From CAYWOS01 sp964459985 (GTDB taxonomy: Bacteria > Bacillota > Clostridia > Christensenellales > Aristaeellaceae), in NCBI GenBank assembly GCA_964459985.1, contig CAYWOS010000009.1:1-64000 (forward strand): DNA of 64,000 nt, given 5' to 3'. The stretch's first letter is position 1, and each line of letters starts with the position of its first letter. This document shows positions 37,428-45,355 of the stretch, piece after piece. Position numbers and translations under genes: made by a program. Under the pieces are notes generated by a model. That model saw only the letters and a list, made by a program, of their open reading frames with translations. It was not told the DNA's origin and made no database searches.

Positions 37428-37692
37428 TTCATAGCAAAGGCCATGACGAAGAAAGCGCGAAGGAGTCCAAGCGCAGAGAGCCGGCAAACGCTGAAAGCCG
37501 GTCGCGGGCAAGATCGAGGCTGTCGCTTCCGAGCCGGAGTCCTGAACAGTACAGTAGGGATTCCCGTTAAGCCGCGTCAAGGCGACGGACTTGCTTGAGT
37601 CCATGAGGGGCGCGAGAGCGCAAATTGAGTGGTACCGCGGGCTGATTGAACGGCTCGTCTCAATGAGGAATGCATTGGGGCGAGCTTTTTTT
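37428..37692 (+). promoter_or_regulatory. T-box riboswitch leader
   Basis: The leader has the Stem I AG-bulge region AGAGAGCCGGC with its GCCGG partner, and the T-box TGGTACCGCGG (37630-37640), which pairs with the acceptor end of uncharged tRNA. A terminator hairpin (GCTCG at 37653-37657 with CGAGC at 37681-37685, extended inward) ends in seven T residues (37686-37692). Uncharged tRNA would favour readthrough. The specifier codon is not certain; ATC (Ile, 37513-37515) lies in the expected 3' part of Stem I, at low confidence. It controls an acyl-ligase fusion rather than a typical synthetase or transporter. Confidence 0.88.
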
Positions 37693-37714
37693 GCCCCCGA
37701 AGGAGGAAATCTGT

Positions 37715-39985
37715 ATGCCGATTACGCAGGCGCCGACCATGCTCAAGGAGGTCGCCGACCGTATCCGCGAACTGCGCGAGATCACGGGCTACGCCGTCGA
37801 GGACGCCGCGCGGCTGACCGACGTTTCGGCGGAGGATTACGCGCGCTACGAAGCGGGCGCGGCCGAAATGCCCTTCACGTTCGTGCACAAATGCGCCATG
37901 CTCTACGGCGTGGACATCGTCGATCTGATCGAAGGCCGCAGCCCGAGGCTGACGGGCTATACCGTTACGCGCAAAGGCGCGGGCGAACTGACCACGCGCA
38001 TTCAGGGCATTGAAATGCGCAATCTCGCCCCCTTCTTCCGCAACAAGATCGTCGAGCCGTACTTTGTGCGCTATTCCTACGACCCCGCGCTGCAAAACGC
38101 GCCCATCCACACCACCACGCACTCGGGGCAGGAATTTGATTACATCCTCTCGGGCGAAATGCAGGTGCGCATCGGCGAGCACACGGAGCTATTGCGCGAG
38201 GGCGACAGCATCTACTACGACAGCGCCACGCCGCACGGCATGATCGCCTCGGGCGGCGCGGACTGCCTGTTCATGGCGGTCGTCATCCCGGGCGAGGAAA
38301 CCGAGGAAGCGCGCGTCAGCGAAACGATCATCGCCGCGCGTCCGGCGCACCGCTATATCTGCGAGACGTACATCGACGCCGTCGAGGACGAGCGCGGCGC
38401 GCTCCAATCCATCGCCTTCCACGACACCGAGCGCTTCAATTACGGCTTTGATATCGTGGACAGGCTCGGCGAGGAGCGCGAGAACCAGCCGGCGCTTCTG
38501 CATCTGGACATCGACCGCCGCGAGCGCCGCTTCACCTTCGGCGACATCAAGAAGCAGTCCAACCGCGCCGCCAACTACCTGCGCTCGCTGGGCGTCAAAA
38601 AGGGCGACCGCGTGCTGGTCGTGCTGCGCAGACAGTACCATTTCTGGCTTGTGATCCCCGCGCTGGCCAAGCTCGGCGCGATCGCCATTCCCGCGACCGA
38701 TCAATTGCTCGCCAAGGACTACGTGTATCGCTTCAAGGCGGCGGGCGTCAGCGCCGTGCTGTGCGCGTCGTTCGGGCGCGCGGCGGACGAGATCGAGCGG
38801 GCGCTGCCCGATTCGCCCACCGTCAAAACGCTCGTCCTGTGCGGCGGCGCGCGCGAGGGCTGGCACGATTACGACGGCGAGAGCGAAATGTTCTCGACGC
38901 ATTTCCGCCGCGCGGAGGATACCGCGTGCGGCGACGAGCCGATGCTCATGTTCTTCACCTCCGGCACGACGGGCTATCCCAAATTGGTCTGTCACAGCCA
39001 CAAATACCCGCTCGGACACTTCGTCACGGCGAAGTACTGGCACTGCGCCGCGCCGGGGCAGCTCCATCTGACCATATCGGACACCGGCTGGGCGAAGGCG
39101 CTGTGGGGAAAACTATACGGCCAGTGGCTGTGCGAAGCGCCGGTGTTCGTCTACGATTTCGACCGCTTCCACGCCTCCGACATCCTGCCGCTTTTCAAGC
39201 AATACAATATCGCCACCTTCTGCGCGCCGCCGACCATGTACCGCATGTTCATCAAAGAGGATTTGTCCAAATACGATCTGTCCTCCGTCCGCCACGCGAC
39301 CATCGCGGGCGAGGCGCTCAACCCCGAAGTATTCCTTAAATTCCGCGAGGCGACGGGCATCTCCATCATGGAGGGCTTCGGGCAGAGCGAAAGCTGCCTG
39401 CTGATCGGCAATCTGGTCGGCATGAAGCCCAAGATCGGCTCGATGGGCAAGCCGACGCCGCAGTACGACATCGACATCGTGGACGCGCAGGGCAAGCCCG
39501 TGCCCGTAGGCGAAACGGGCGAGATCATCGTGCGCACGGATGCGGGCAAGCCGGCTTGCGGCCTGCTGACGGGGTATTATCAGATGGAAAAGAACGCGCT
39601 GGGCAACTGGCACGACGACATGTATCACACCGGCGACACGGCGTGGCGCGACGAGGACGGGTATTACTGGTACGTCGGGCGCGTGGACGATCTGATCAAA
39701 TCCTCGGGCTACCGCATCGGACCCTTCGAGATCGAAAGCGTCATCATGGAGCTTCCCTACGTGCTCGAATGCGGCGTGTCCGCCGCGCCCGATCCCGTGC
39801 GCGGGCAGATCGTCAAGGCGAGCGTCGTGCTGACCAAGGACAGGGAGGCTTCCGACGCCCTCGCCAAAGAAATCCAGAATTACGTCAAGCAGCGCACCGC
39901 GCCCTACAAATACCCGCGCATCGTCGTCTTCCGCGACGAATTGCCCAAGACCACGAGCGGCAAAATCCAGCGCGCGCTTCTGTAA
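37715..39985 (+). CDS. XRE-cupin-AMP-dependent acyl-CoA ligase fusion
   Basis: A 756-residue fusion. Residues about 10-70 form an XRE-type HTH, about 100-190 a cupin domain (HSGQEFDYILSGEM, SIYYDSATPHGM), and 240-756 an AMP-forming acyl-CoA synthetase of the acetate/medium-chain type: FFTSGTTGYPK (about 413), EGFGQSES, YHTGDTAWRDEDGYYWYVGR with DDLIKSSGYRIGP, and the catalytic Lys in TSGKIQ near the end. It should activate a carboxylic acid with ATP and CoA; the HTH-cupin part resembles regulators binding small molecules. The start follows AGGAGG by 8 nt. It lies behind a T-box, so it responds to an amino acid's tRNA charging. Substrate unknown, plausibly an amino-acid-derived acid (inference). 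Confidence 0.9.
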   Translation: MPITQAPTMLKEVADRIRELREITGYAVEDAARLTDVSAEDYARYEAGAAEMPFTFVHKCAMLYGVDIVDLIEGRSPRLTGYTVTRKGAGELTTRIQGIEMRNLAPFFRNKIVEPYFVRYSYDPALQNAPIHTTTHSGQEFDYILSGEMQVRIGEHTELLREGDSIYYDSATPHGMIASGGADCLFMAVVIPGEETEEARVSETIIAARPAHRYICETYIDAVEDERGALQSIAFHDTERFNYGFDIVDRLGEERENQPALLHLDIDRRERRFTFGDIKKQSNRAANYLRSLGVKKGDRVLVVLRRQYHFWLVIPALAKLGAIAIPATDQLLAKDYVYRFKAAGVSAVLCASFGRAADEIERALPDSPTVKTLVLCGGAREGWHDYDGESEMFSTHFRRAEDTACGDEPMLMFFTSGTTGYPKLVCHSHKYPLGHFVTAKYWHCAAPGQLHLTISDTGWAKALWGKLYGQWLCEAPVFVYDFDRFHASDILPLFKQYNIATFCAPPTMYRMFIKEDLSKYDLSSVRHATIAGEALNPEVFLKFREATGISIMEGFGQSESCLLIGNLVGMKPKIGSMGKPTPQYDIDIVDAQGKPVPVGETGEIIVRTDAGKPACGLLTGYYQMEKNALGNWHDDMYHTGDTAWRDEDGYYWYVGRVDDLIKSSGYRIGPFEIESVIMELPYVLECGVSAAPDPVRGQIVKASVVLTKDREASDALAKEIQNYVKQRTAPYKYPRIVVFRDELPKTTSGKIQRALL

Positions 39986-40012
39986 AGCGCCAAACGACGG
40001 AAACAGGGCAAA

Positions 40013-40051
40013 GGGGCTGCCGCAGAAAAAGGAATCTGCGACAGCCCCCCT
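40013..40051. terminator. Hairpin terminator between converging genes
   Basis: Stem GGGGCTG-CGCAGA (40013-40026) and TCTGCG-CAGCCCC (40035-40048) with one bulge, followed by CCTTT. T run is weak on the plus strand; on the minus strand AAAGGGG lies before it. Confidence 0.6.
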
Positions 40052-40086
40052 TTGCGCGCCCATCCGAGGACGCGGGATGAAGCAAC

Positions 40087-40941
40087 CTATTTTACGGTGA
40101 TCGTGTGCGTGAACGCCCTTGCCTCGCCGGGCGCGAGCGCGATCATGCCCGTTTTCTCGGACAAAAGCTGCGAACCGTCGACGTACTCGGGCGGATTGAC
40201 CCACGGCTCGATACAGAAATACCGCGCGCCGGGCTTCTTCCACAGCAGCAGGTAATCAAAGCCGGGGAACTCAACGCGCACCGTTTTGTCGTTGAGGTCG
40301 CTCGCCAGCGTCACGCCGCGCGAGCGCACATCCTTGATCATCACCGTTTCAAGCCGCGCGATCTGATCGTCTGTCAGCGTCAGGCGTCGCCTGTCCTCCG
40401 TCAATTTCACGCTGTCACGCGTGAGCAGCGCGCCGTCGAACAGGCAGGCGCGCATGTCCTCTTCCTCGTCGAAGATCAGGGTGTAGCGCGAAATATCGCC
40501 GTCGATCGCGTACGCCTCGTGCGCGCCCACGGCGAAATACAGCGTTTGATCGCCGGTGTTCAAGGTATCATATGTCACGCGGACGCTTTCGCCCTCGAGC
40601 GCGTAGATCGCGCGGAACTCGTATCGGAAGGGATAGGCGGGCACGGCGGCGTCGAGCAGGAACGTCAGTTTGTCTCCTGTCGCTTCCTCGCAGACAAACT
40701 CGCTCGCCCGCGCGAAACCGTGCTTCTTTTCCATTTCATAGCGCCTACCGCCGTGCAGAAAGCAGCCGTTTTTCAGCCCGCCGGCGAAGGGGAACAGCAC
40801 GGGCGCGCGCCCCGTCCAATACTCGGGATCGCCCTGCCACAGCCTTTCGCGCCCCTTGGCGTCCAAAAGGCTTTGCATCTCCGCGCCGCGGGAGGCGACG
40901 CGCAGGGTCAGGCAGCCGTTTTGAATGGTGTAATCCGCCAT
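40087..40941 (-). CDS. Aldose 1-epimerase family protein (LacX-like)
   Basis: A 284-residue galactose-mutarotase-fold protein of the LacX/YeaD type. Signatures include the conserved LFPFAGGLKNG, KHGFARAS (catalytic His), VGAHEAYA, and a CIEPWVNPPE near the end. It should interconvert anomers of a hexose or hexose phosphate. Start follows GAGG by 6 nt. It stands alone; no sugar transporter adjacent. Confidence 0.88.
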   Translation of the reverse strand: MADYTIQNGCLTLRVASRGAEMQSLLDAKGRERLWQGDPEYWTGRAPVLFPFAGGLKNGCFLHGGRRYEMEKKHGFARASEFVCEEATGDKLTFLLDAAVPAYPFRYEFRAIYALEGESVRVTYDTLNTGDQTLYFAVGAHEAYAIDGDISRYTLIFDEEEDMRACLFDGALLTRDSVKLTEDRRRLTLTDDQIARLETVMIKDVRSRGVTLASDLNDKTVRVEFPGFDYLLLWKKPGARYFCIEPWVNPPEYVDGSQLLSEKTGMIALAPGEARAFTHTITVK

Positions 40942-40997
40942 ACTTTACCTCGCGTGTTTTTTTCCATTGTGTCACACGCGGCGCGGTCTGTCAAGCG

Positions 40998-41087
40998 TCA
41001 GTTCAGCGTTTTGCGCTCGCGGCGCATCTGCCGAACGCGCCTGTGCAGCACGAACAGCTCCTTTTTTTCCGTTTTCCCGCCTTCCAT
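40998..41087 (-). CDS. 29-residue basic small protein
   Basis: A 30-codon ORF with an extremely strong ribosome site: AGGAGGTGATCC, the full anti-SD complement, 2-6 nt before the ATG at 41087. The product (start MEGGKTEKKELFVL, end RRERKTLN) is rich in Arg and Lys and amphipathic-helical. It is divergent from the MazF-like gene and upstream of the epimerase on the same strand. No homologue recognised. The ribosome site is the main support. Confidence 0.5.
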   Translation of the reverse strand: MEGGKTEKKELFVLHRRVRQMRRERKTLN

Positions 41088-41176
41088 CGGATCACCTCCT
41101 TTTCCATATCATGCCTCGCGCCGCGCGCATTTATCCCCCGCGACATAGGATGAAGGGCGAGGTTCTTTGGAATGTG

Positions 41177-41632
41177 ATGAATCGGAGTGTGAAGCCCGTG
41201 AAACGCGGCGACGTATATTTTGCCGATCTCGATCCCGTGATCGGCTCGGAACAGGGCGGACGGCGTCCCGTCCTGATTATCCAGAACGACCTGGGCAACC
41301 GTTTCAGCCCGACGGTGATCGCGCTGCCGCTCACCGGCAAAACGGGCAAGCCGCCCCTGCGCACGCACGTGCCGGTGTTCCCGCCGCAGGGCGGCGTGCG
41401 CGTGCCCTCGCTCATCCTTTGCGAGCAGGTGCGCACGCTGGAAAAAACGCGCTTGTCGCGGCGGTTGGGCGCGCTGCCCGCCGAAAAAATGGCGCTGGTC
41501 GAGCGCGCGCTGTCGGCGGCGCTCGGGCGGCGCGAGCCGGAGGACGCCGCGACGCCGCCCGCGGCCGAAAAAGACGATCAAAACGACGAAAAAGAAGAGG
41601 ATTCAGCGCAAAAACCTGAAAAAAGCGATTGA
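41177..41632 (+). CDS. MazF/PemK family endoribonuclease toxin-like protein
   Basis: A 151-residue MazF-fold protein. The core KRGDVYFADLDPVIGSEQGG, VLIIQNDLGNRFSPT and the C-terminal LCEQVRTLEKTRL are typical of Bacillus NdoA/EndoA, which cleaves mRNA at specific sites. The last 34 residues are a highly charged tail (many D, E, K) not seen in standard MazF. No antitoxin precedes it. Start at 41177 is the longest supported reading; a GTG at 41198 with GGAG 10 nt upstream also fits. The rplM promoter lies inside its 3' end. Confidence 0.85.
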   Translation: MNRSVKPVKRGDVYFADLDPVIGSEQGGRRPVLIIQNDLGNRFSPTVIALPLTGKTGKPPLRTHVPVFPPQGGVRVPSLILCEQVRTLEKTRLSRRLGALPAEKMALVERALSAALGRREPEDAATPPAAEKDDQNDEKEEDSAQKPEKSD

Positions 41633-41657
41633 CAAACGATGATATTTTCGGTATGAT
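41629..41657 (+). promoter_or_regulatory. Promoter of rplM-rpsI
   Basis: TTGACA (41629-41634), 17-bp spacer, TATGAT (41652-41657), overlapping the stop of the MazF-like gene. Confidence 0.8.
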
Positions 41658-41658
41658 A

Positions 41659-41761
41659 ACGGTTGTGTCAACAGCCTCCGTTAGCCCCGGGGGAAGCGAC
41701 CGCTTGCAGCGGCGTGCGACCATCACGCCCGATGCACCCATGACAACCGTTTTCAAGGAGG
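41659..41761 (+). promoter_or_regulatory. L13-type ribosomal protein leader
   Basis: ACGGTTGT (41659-41666) pairs perfectly with ACAACCGT (41743-41750), enclosing a structured GC-rich leader with the AAGGAGG of rplM just outside (41755-41761). Its position before rplM matches the Firmicutes L13 autoregulatory leader. The assignment rests on position and structure, not a model search. Confidence 0.7.
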
Positions 41762-41769
41762 AAATTCAC

Positions 41770-42204
41770 TTGAATACCTTTATGGCTAACGCGCAAACCG
41801 TCGAGCGCAAGTGGTATGTCGTCGACGCGGACGGCATGGTGCTGGGACGCCTTGCGAGCCAGGTGGCGAACATCCTGCGCGGCAAGACGAAGCCCACCTA
41901 TACCCCGCATGTGGATACAGGCGATCACGTCATCATCATCAATGCTTCCAAGATCGTCCTGACGGGCAGAAAGCTCGATCAGAAGATCTATTATCATCAT
42001 TCCGGGTTCGCGGGCGGCCTCAAGGAGACCAAGTACCGCAAACTCATCGCGGAGAAGCCCGAGTTCGCCGTCCGTCACGCCATCGTCGGGATGCTCCCCA
42101 AGGGACCGCTCGGCCGTCAGATGGCGACCAAGCTGCGCATCTACGCCGGCCCGGAGCACGAGCAGGCGGCGCAGAAGCCGGAAACCCTTGAACTCATCAA
42201 GTAA
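41770..42204 (+). CDS. rplM: 50S ribosomal protein L13
   Basis: A 144-residue ribosomal protein, colinear with Bacillus L13 (ERKWYVVDADGMVLGRL; TPHVDTGDHVIIINA; LPKGPLGRQM). The TTG start at 41770 has AAGGAGG 8 nt upstream and gives the expected length; the ATG at 41782 has no ribosome site. It is co-transcribed with rpsI, as in most bacteria. Confidence 0.97.
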   Translation: MNTFMANAQTVERKWYVVDADGMVLGRLASQVANILRGKTKPTYTPHVDTGDHVIIINASKIVLTGRKLDQKIYYHHSGFAGGLKETKYRKLIAEKPEFAVRHAIVGMLPKGPLGRQMATKLRIYAGPEHEQAAQKPETLELIK

Positions 42205-42227
42205 GCGACGCGGAAGGAGTAAACAAC

Positions 42228-42620
42228 ATGCCTCAGTCTGATTTCAATGCCGTTGGTCGCCGCAAGTCGGCGGTCGCCCGCGTACGCCTCGTGCCCGGTG
42301 ACGGCAAAATCGTGGTCAACCAACGCGATATCGACGACTACTTCGGTCTCGAAACGCTCAAAATGTCCGTTCGTCAGCCCCTCGTCCTCACCAATGTCGG
42401 CGGCAGCTTCGACGTTCTGGTCAACGTCAACGGCGGCGGCCTGACCGGTCAGGCGGGCGCGATCCGTCACGGCATCAGCCGCGCGCTTTGCAAAGCTAAC
42501 CCCGAATTGCGCGACGCGCTCAAAAAAGCCGGTTTCCTCACGCGCGACCCCAGAATGAAGGAGCGCAAAAAGTACGGCCTCAAAGCCGCCCGCCGCGCCC
42601 CGCAGTTCAGCAAGCGCTGA
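42228..42620 (+). CDS. rpsI: 30S ribosomal protein S9
   Basis: A 130-residue S9 with the invariant GRRKSAVARVRL and C-terminal KKYGLKAARRAPQFSKR tail that contacts the P-site tRNA. AGGAG upstream; 23 bp after rplM. Ends before a strong terminator. Confidence 0.98.
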   Translation: MPQSDFNAVGRRKSAVARVRLVPGDGKIVVNQRDIDDYFGLETLKMSVRQPLVLTNVGGSFDVLVNVNGGGLTGQAGAIRHGISRALCKANPELRDALKKAGFLTRDPRMKERKKYGLKAARRAPQFSKR

Positions 42621-42633
42621 TTCCATCGCATTC

Positions 42634-42665
42634 AAAAGCCTGCCGCGCATACGCGACAGGCTTTT
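42634..42665 (+). terminator. Terminator of rplM-rpsI
   Basis: Stem AAAAGCCTGCCGCG (42634-42647) and CGCGACAGGCTTTT (42652-42665) with one mismatch, then a further T. Confidence 0.85.
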
Positions 42666-42722
42666 TCGTACCGTTTCGCGCGTCGGCGGTGCCGGCGCGT
42701 TGCGTCCCTTCCGCGATTCGGC

Positions 42723-43913
42723 TTATCCGTTATGGCCGATATACACGGCGAGCGCCTCGCCCGTGCCCGCGTCGATATCCGCCGCGTAAGGCGTTAAGTC
42801 GGTCGCCGCGGCGTCGCGAAAGAACGACACGGCGTAATACCGCCCGCCCGACGCCGACACGACGAAGTATTGATACGCGTACAGCCCGTCGAGCGCGCCG
42901 CCGTCAAGCCCCGCCTGACGAATGATCGCCGCTTTGGCGATCTCGACGGCCTGTTCCCGCGTGATTTCATCCGCGCGCGGCACGCCGTAGCCCTCCTCCG
43001 CCGCCGCCTGCTCCTCGAACGTCCACGTAATCATCGATCCCTTTTCCTTTTCGAGCCGCTCGCGCTCCGCCTGCATTTTCAGCGCCCGCGCCGTCGTTTC
43101 GTCGGCGCCCGCCGTCATTTCCGCGTCGGTCGGTCTGCGCCATAGCTCGACGCCGCGCTCATCGGCGTTCACGGGGATGAGCGCCGAATACATCATTTCC
43201 TGATCGGCGTTCCGCCAATGGAATTTCCAGTAATAGGTGTCCGGCGCGGCGCAATAGCTGAAATAGAAGGGATACACGCAGTATTTGGACAGCTCCGCGC
43301 AGTCGATGCCAAACGCCGCGCACAGGCGCAGACAGGCAAGCGAGTAAGCGTCCTCCATCGGCATGACATTCTCGGACGGCAGAGCGTAAAGACAGTCGTT
43401 CGGGCGCATCGCCTGCCCGTATTTGACCAGCAGCTCGCCGTACCACGCCTTGTCCTCCAGCGTCCACGCGTCGAACAGTCCCTTCGCCTTTTCCAGAATA
43501 TTGTAGTGCAGCGATCCGATTTCCCCGGCGTACAGCGTATCGATCGCCTCGCCAAGCCGCGCGCTCGCCTGCGCTTCAGGCAAACGCGACACGTCCGGAA
43601 TGCCGCTTGTGTCGATCCCGAATTCCTCCATTGCCTCCACCAGCGTTAATTTCTCCTCGAGCGTCCAATCCGAAAAGCTGCCGTGCTCGTACTCCATCTC
43701 CATCACGCGCTCGGCAAAGGGATTGATGAGCGTCAGCGCCAGCGCGCCTGCGGCGATGAAAAGCAGCGTCAGCGCCAGCGCCAGAGAGAAGGGCAGTTTA
43801 CTTCTCATATGCGGACCGCCGCGCGCGCGGGAGAGCACGCGCGCGCCCATTTCCGGACTCCACGAAAGGGCGGACAGTTCCCGATCCATGACGTTTCTAA
43901 AATCATTCTTCAT
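42723..43913 (-). CDS. Probable anti-sigma factor, membrane protein with PepSY-like C-terminus
   Basis: A 396-residue single-pass membrane protein: a cytoplasmic N-terminus of about 38 residues, one helix (about 40-63) and a large extracytoplasmic part. The latter holds three W-T-[LF]-E-[DE] repeats (DWTLEEK, AWTLEDK, TWTFEEQ) and a PepSY-like end (ITREQAVEIAKAA onward). It overlaps the ECF sigma gene by 11 bp. Position and topology indicate an anti-sigma factor that holds the sigma at the membrane; the family is not a named one to me. Confidence 0.7.
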   Translation of the reverse strand: MKNDFRNVMDRELSALSWSPEMGARVLSRARGGPHMRSKLPFSLALALTLLFIAAGALALTLINPFAERVMEMEYEHGSFSDWTLEEKLTLVEAMEEFGIDTSGIPDVSRLPEAQASARLGEAIDTLYAGEIGSLHYNILEKAKGLFDAWTLEDKAWYGELLVKYGQAMRPNDCLYALPSENVMPMEDAYSLACLRLCAAFGIDCAELSKYCVYPFYFSYCAAPDTYYWKFHWRNADQEMMYSALIPVNADERGVELWRRPTDAEMTAGADETTARALKMQAERERLEKEKGSMITWTFEEQAAAEEGYGVPRADEITREQAVEIAKAAIIRQAGLDGGALDGLYAYQYFVVSASGGRYYAVSFFRDAAATDLTPYAADIDAGTGEALAVYIGHNG

Positions 43914-44424
43914 CGAAATACCACCCTTCCAGCCCCGGACGGAGCTTGTCTTTGGCGGTTCTGATCCTCGACTTGACCGTTTCGGTCGAAAGATGCAGCG
44001 TGTCCGCGATCTCGCGCACCTTCATGCCTTCATAAAAGCGAAGCAGGATAATCTCCCTGTATTTGGGCGGCAGCGCCATAACCTCGCGGATCACCGTCCG
44101 ATCGGGCAGGACGGGCTCGACCGCGCGCTCGGGCGCGTCCTCGGCCGAAAAACGCCTGTCAACGCGGCGCATCCACGACGTGCGCAGATAATCGCGGCAG
44201 GTGTTGACGGCGATGCGCATCAGCCATGTCTTCTCGCTGCCCTCGCGCCGATAGGCGTCCATCGCGCGATACGCCTTGAGAAAGGCGTCCTGCACGGCGT
44301 CCTCGGCAAGCTGCGCGTCCTTGAGGTATACGTAACAGACGCGCAGCAATTGACTGCCGTACTCGTTCATCATGCGCGAAAGCTCCGCCTCGCGGACGTC
44401 GTTTTGCGTCGTCGCCGTGCTCAC
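43903..44424 (-). CDS. ECF-type RNA polymerase sigma factor
   Basis: A 173-residue sigma-70 family protein: region 2 (QLLRVCYVYLKDAQLAEDAVQDAFLKAY, split across a helix-turn-helix) and region 4 (LPPKYREIILLRFYEGMKVREIADTL followed by STETVKSRI). The GTG start at 44424 follows GGGAGG by 7 nt. Its 3' end overlaps the anti-sigma gene. Upstream (about 44480-44510, minus) a TGTAAC block fits an ECF -35 element, hinting at autoregulation. Confidence 0.93.
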   Translation of the reverse strand: MSTATTQNDVREAELSRMMNEYGSQLLRVCYVYLKDAQLAEDAVQDAFLKAYRAMDAYRREGSEKTWLMRIAVNTCRDYLRTSWMRRVDRRFSAEDAPERAVEPVLPDRTVIREVMALPPKYREIILLRFYEGMKVREIADTLHLSTETVKSRIRTAKDKLRPGLEGWYFDEE

Positions 44425-44599
44425 CCGTTCACCTCCCGACACCTATAAGACGAATAAAGCGCCCCAAAATGGTATGCCGATCGGAAATTTTTGTGATTGT
44501 TACAACTCGGACGCGTTTTTGGCTCCGCGCGCTGATTGCGGCTTTTCTTTCCATGCAAAACATGCTACAATAGAGGACGATAAAGGGGGATAAGGCGGT

Positions 44600-45355
44600 A
44601 TGCAGGATTTCTCCGATCCCTTGGCGCAGCCCTTTGATCTGCCCGGCGGCGAGCACGGCGTGCTCTTGATTCACGGCTTCACCGGCAGCCCGGGACATAT
44701 GCGCAAAATCGGCGACGCGCTGAACGCGCGCGGGTTTTCGGTGCGCGGCGTCAAGCTGCCCGGACACATCGAATCGCCCGAGGCCATGGGGAAAGCGTCA
44801 TGGCAGGATTGGCTGCTCGCCGTGCGCGAGGCGGCGACGGACATGCGCGCGAAGCACAGGTTTTTCACCGCCGCCGGGCTGTCGATGGGCGGCGATCTGG
44901 CGCTCATTCTCGCGCAGACGACCGATCTGACCGCCTGCGTCACGCTTTCGGCGCCCATGAAAACCACCAATCCCCTGCAGCCGTTTTCAGCCCTGTTCGC
45001 GCCCGTTATGCCGATGATCCGCAAGCGACCGGGCGGACGCGGGACGCTCGATCCCGCCTATGATTACGGCTACGACGAATACCCCACAAGCAAGGTACGC
45101 GATCTGACGGTGCTGATGAATCGCGCGCGGCGCGATTTGCCGCTCGTTCACTGTCCCCTGCTCGCCGTGCAGTCCAAAAAGGACAAAACGGTCAGCGCCG
45201 ACAGCCTCGATATCATCCTGTCGCGCGCGTCCTCGACCGTCAAGGCGAGCCTGTGGCTCGAGGAATCGCCGCATGTCGTGACCATATCGCCCGAATACAT
45301 GAAGATCGCGGACGCGATGGCGACCTTCCTGCGCGACGCCGAGGCGCGCGCGTGA
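44600..45355 (+). CDS. Alpha/beta-hydrolase, carboxylesterase type
   Basis: A 251-residue esterase of the Est30/YvaK type: oxyanion HGFTGSP, nucleophile Ser95 in GLSMGG, acid Asp in SKKDKTVS, and His in EESPHVV. The start follows a GGGGGATAAGGCGGT stretch. Its stop overlaps the next gene's GTG start (GTGA), beginning a five-gene coupled run. Confidence 0.9.
   Translation: MQDFSDPLAQPFDLPGGEHGVLLIHGFTGSPGHMRKIGDALNARGFSVRGVKLPGHIESPEAMGKASWQDWLLAVREAATDMRAKHRFFTAAGLSMGGDLALILAQTTDLTACVTLSAPMKTTNPLQPFSALFAPVMPMIRKRPGGRGTLDPAYDYGYDEYPTSKVRDLTVLMNRARRDLPLVHCPLLAVQSKKDKTVSADSLDIILSRASSTVKASLWLEESPHVVTISPEYMKIADAMATFLRDAEARA

Noticed and set aside
41659..41761. Second T-box leader upstream of rplM
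   Set aside because: No TGGNACCGCG motif; the ACGGTTGT/ACAACCGT closing stem and position fit an L13-type leader.
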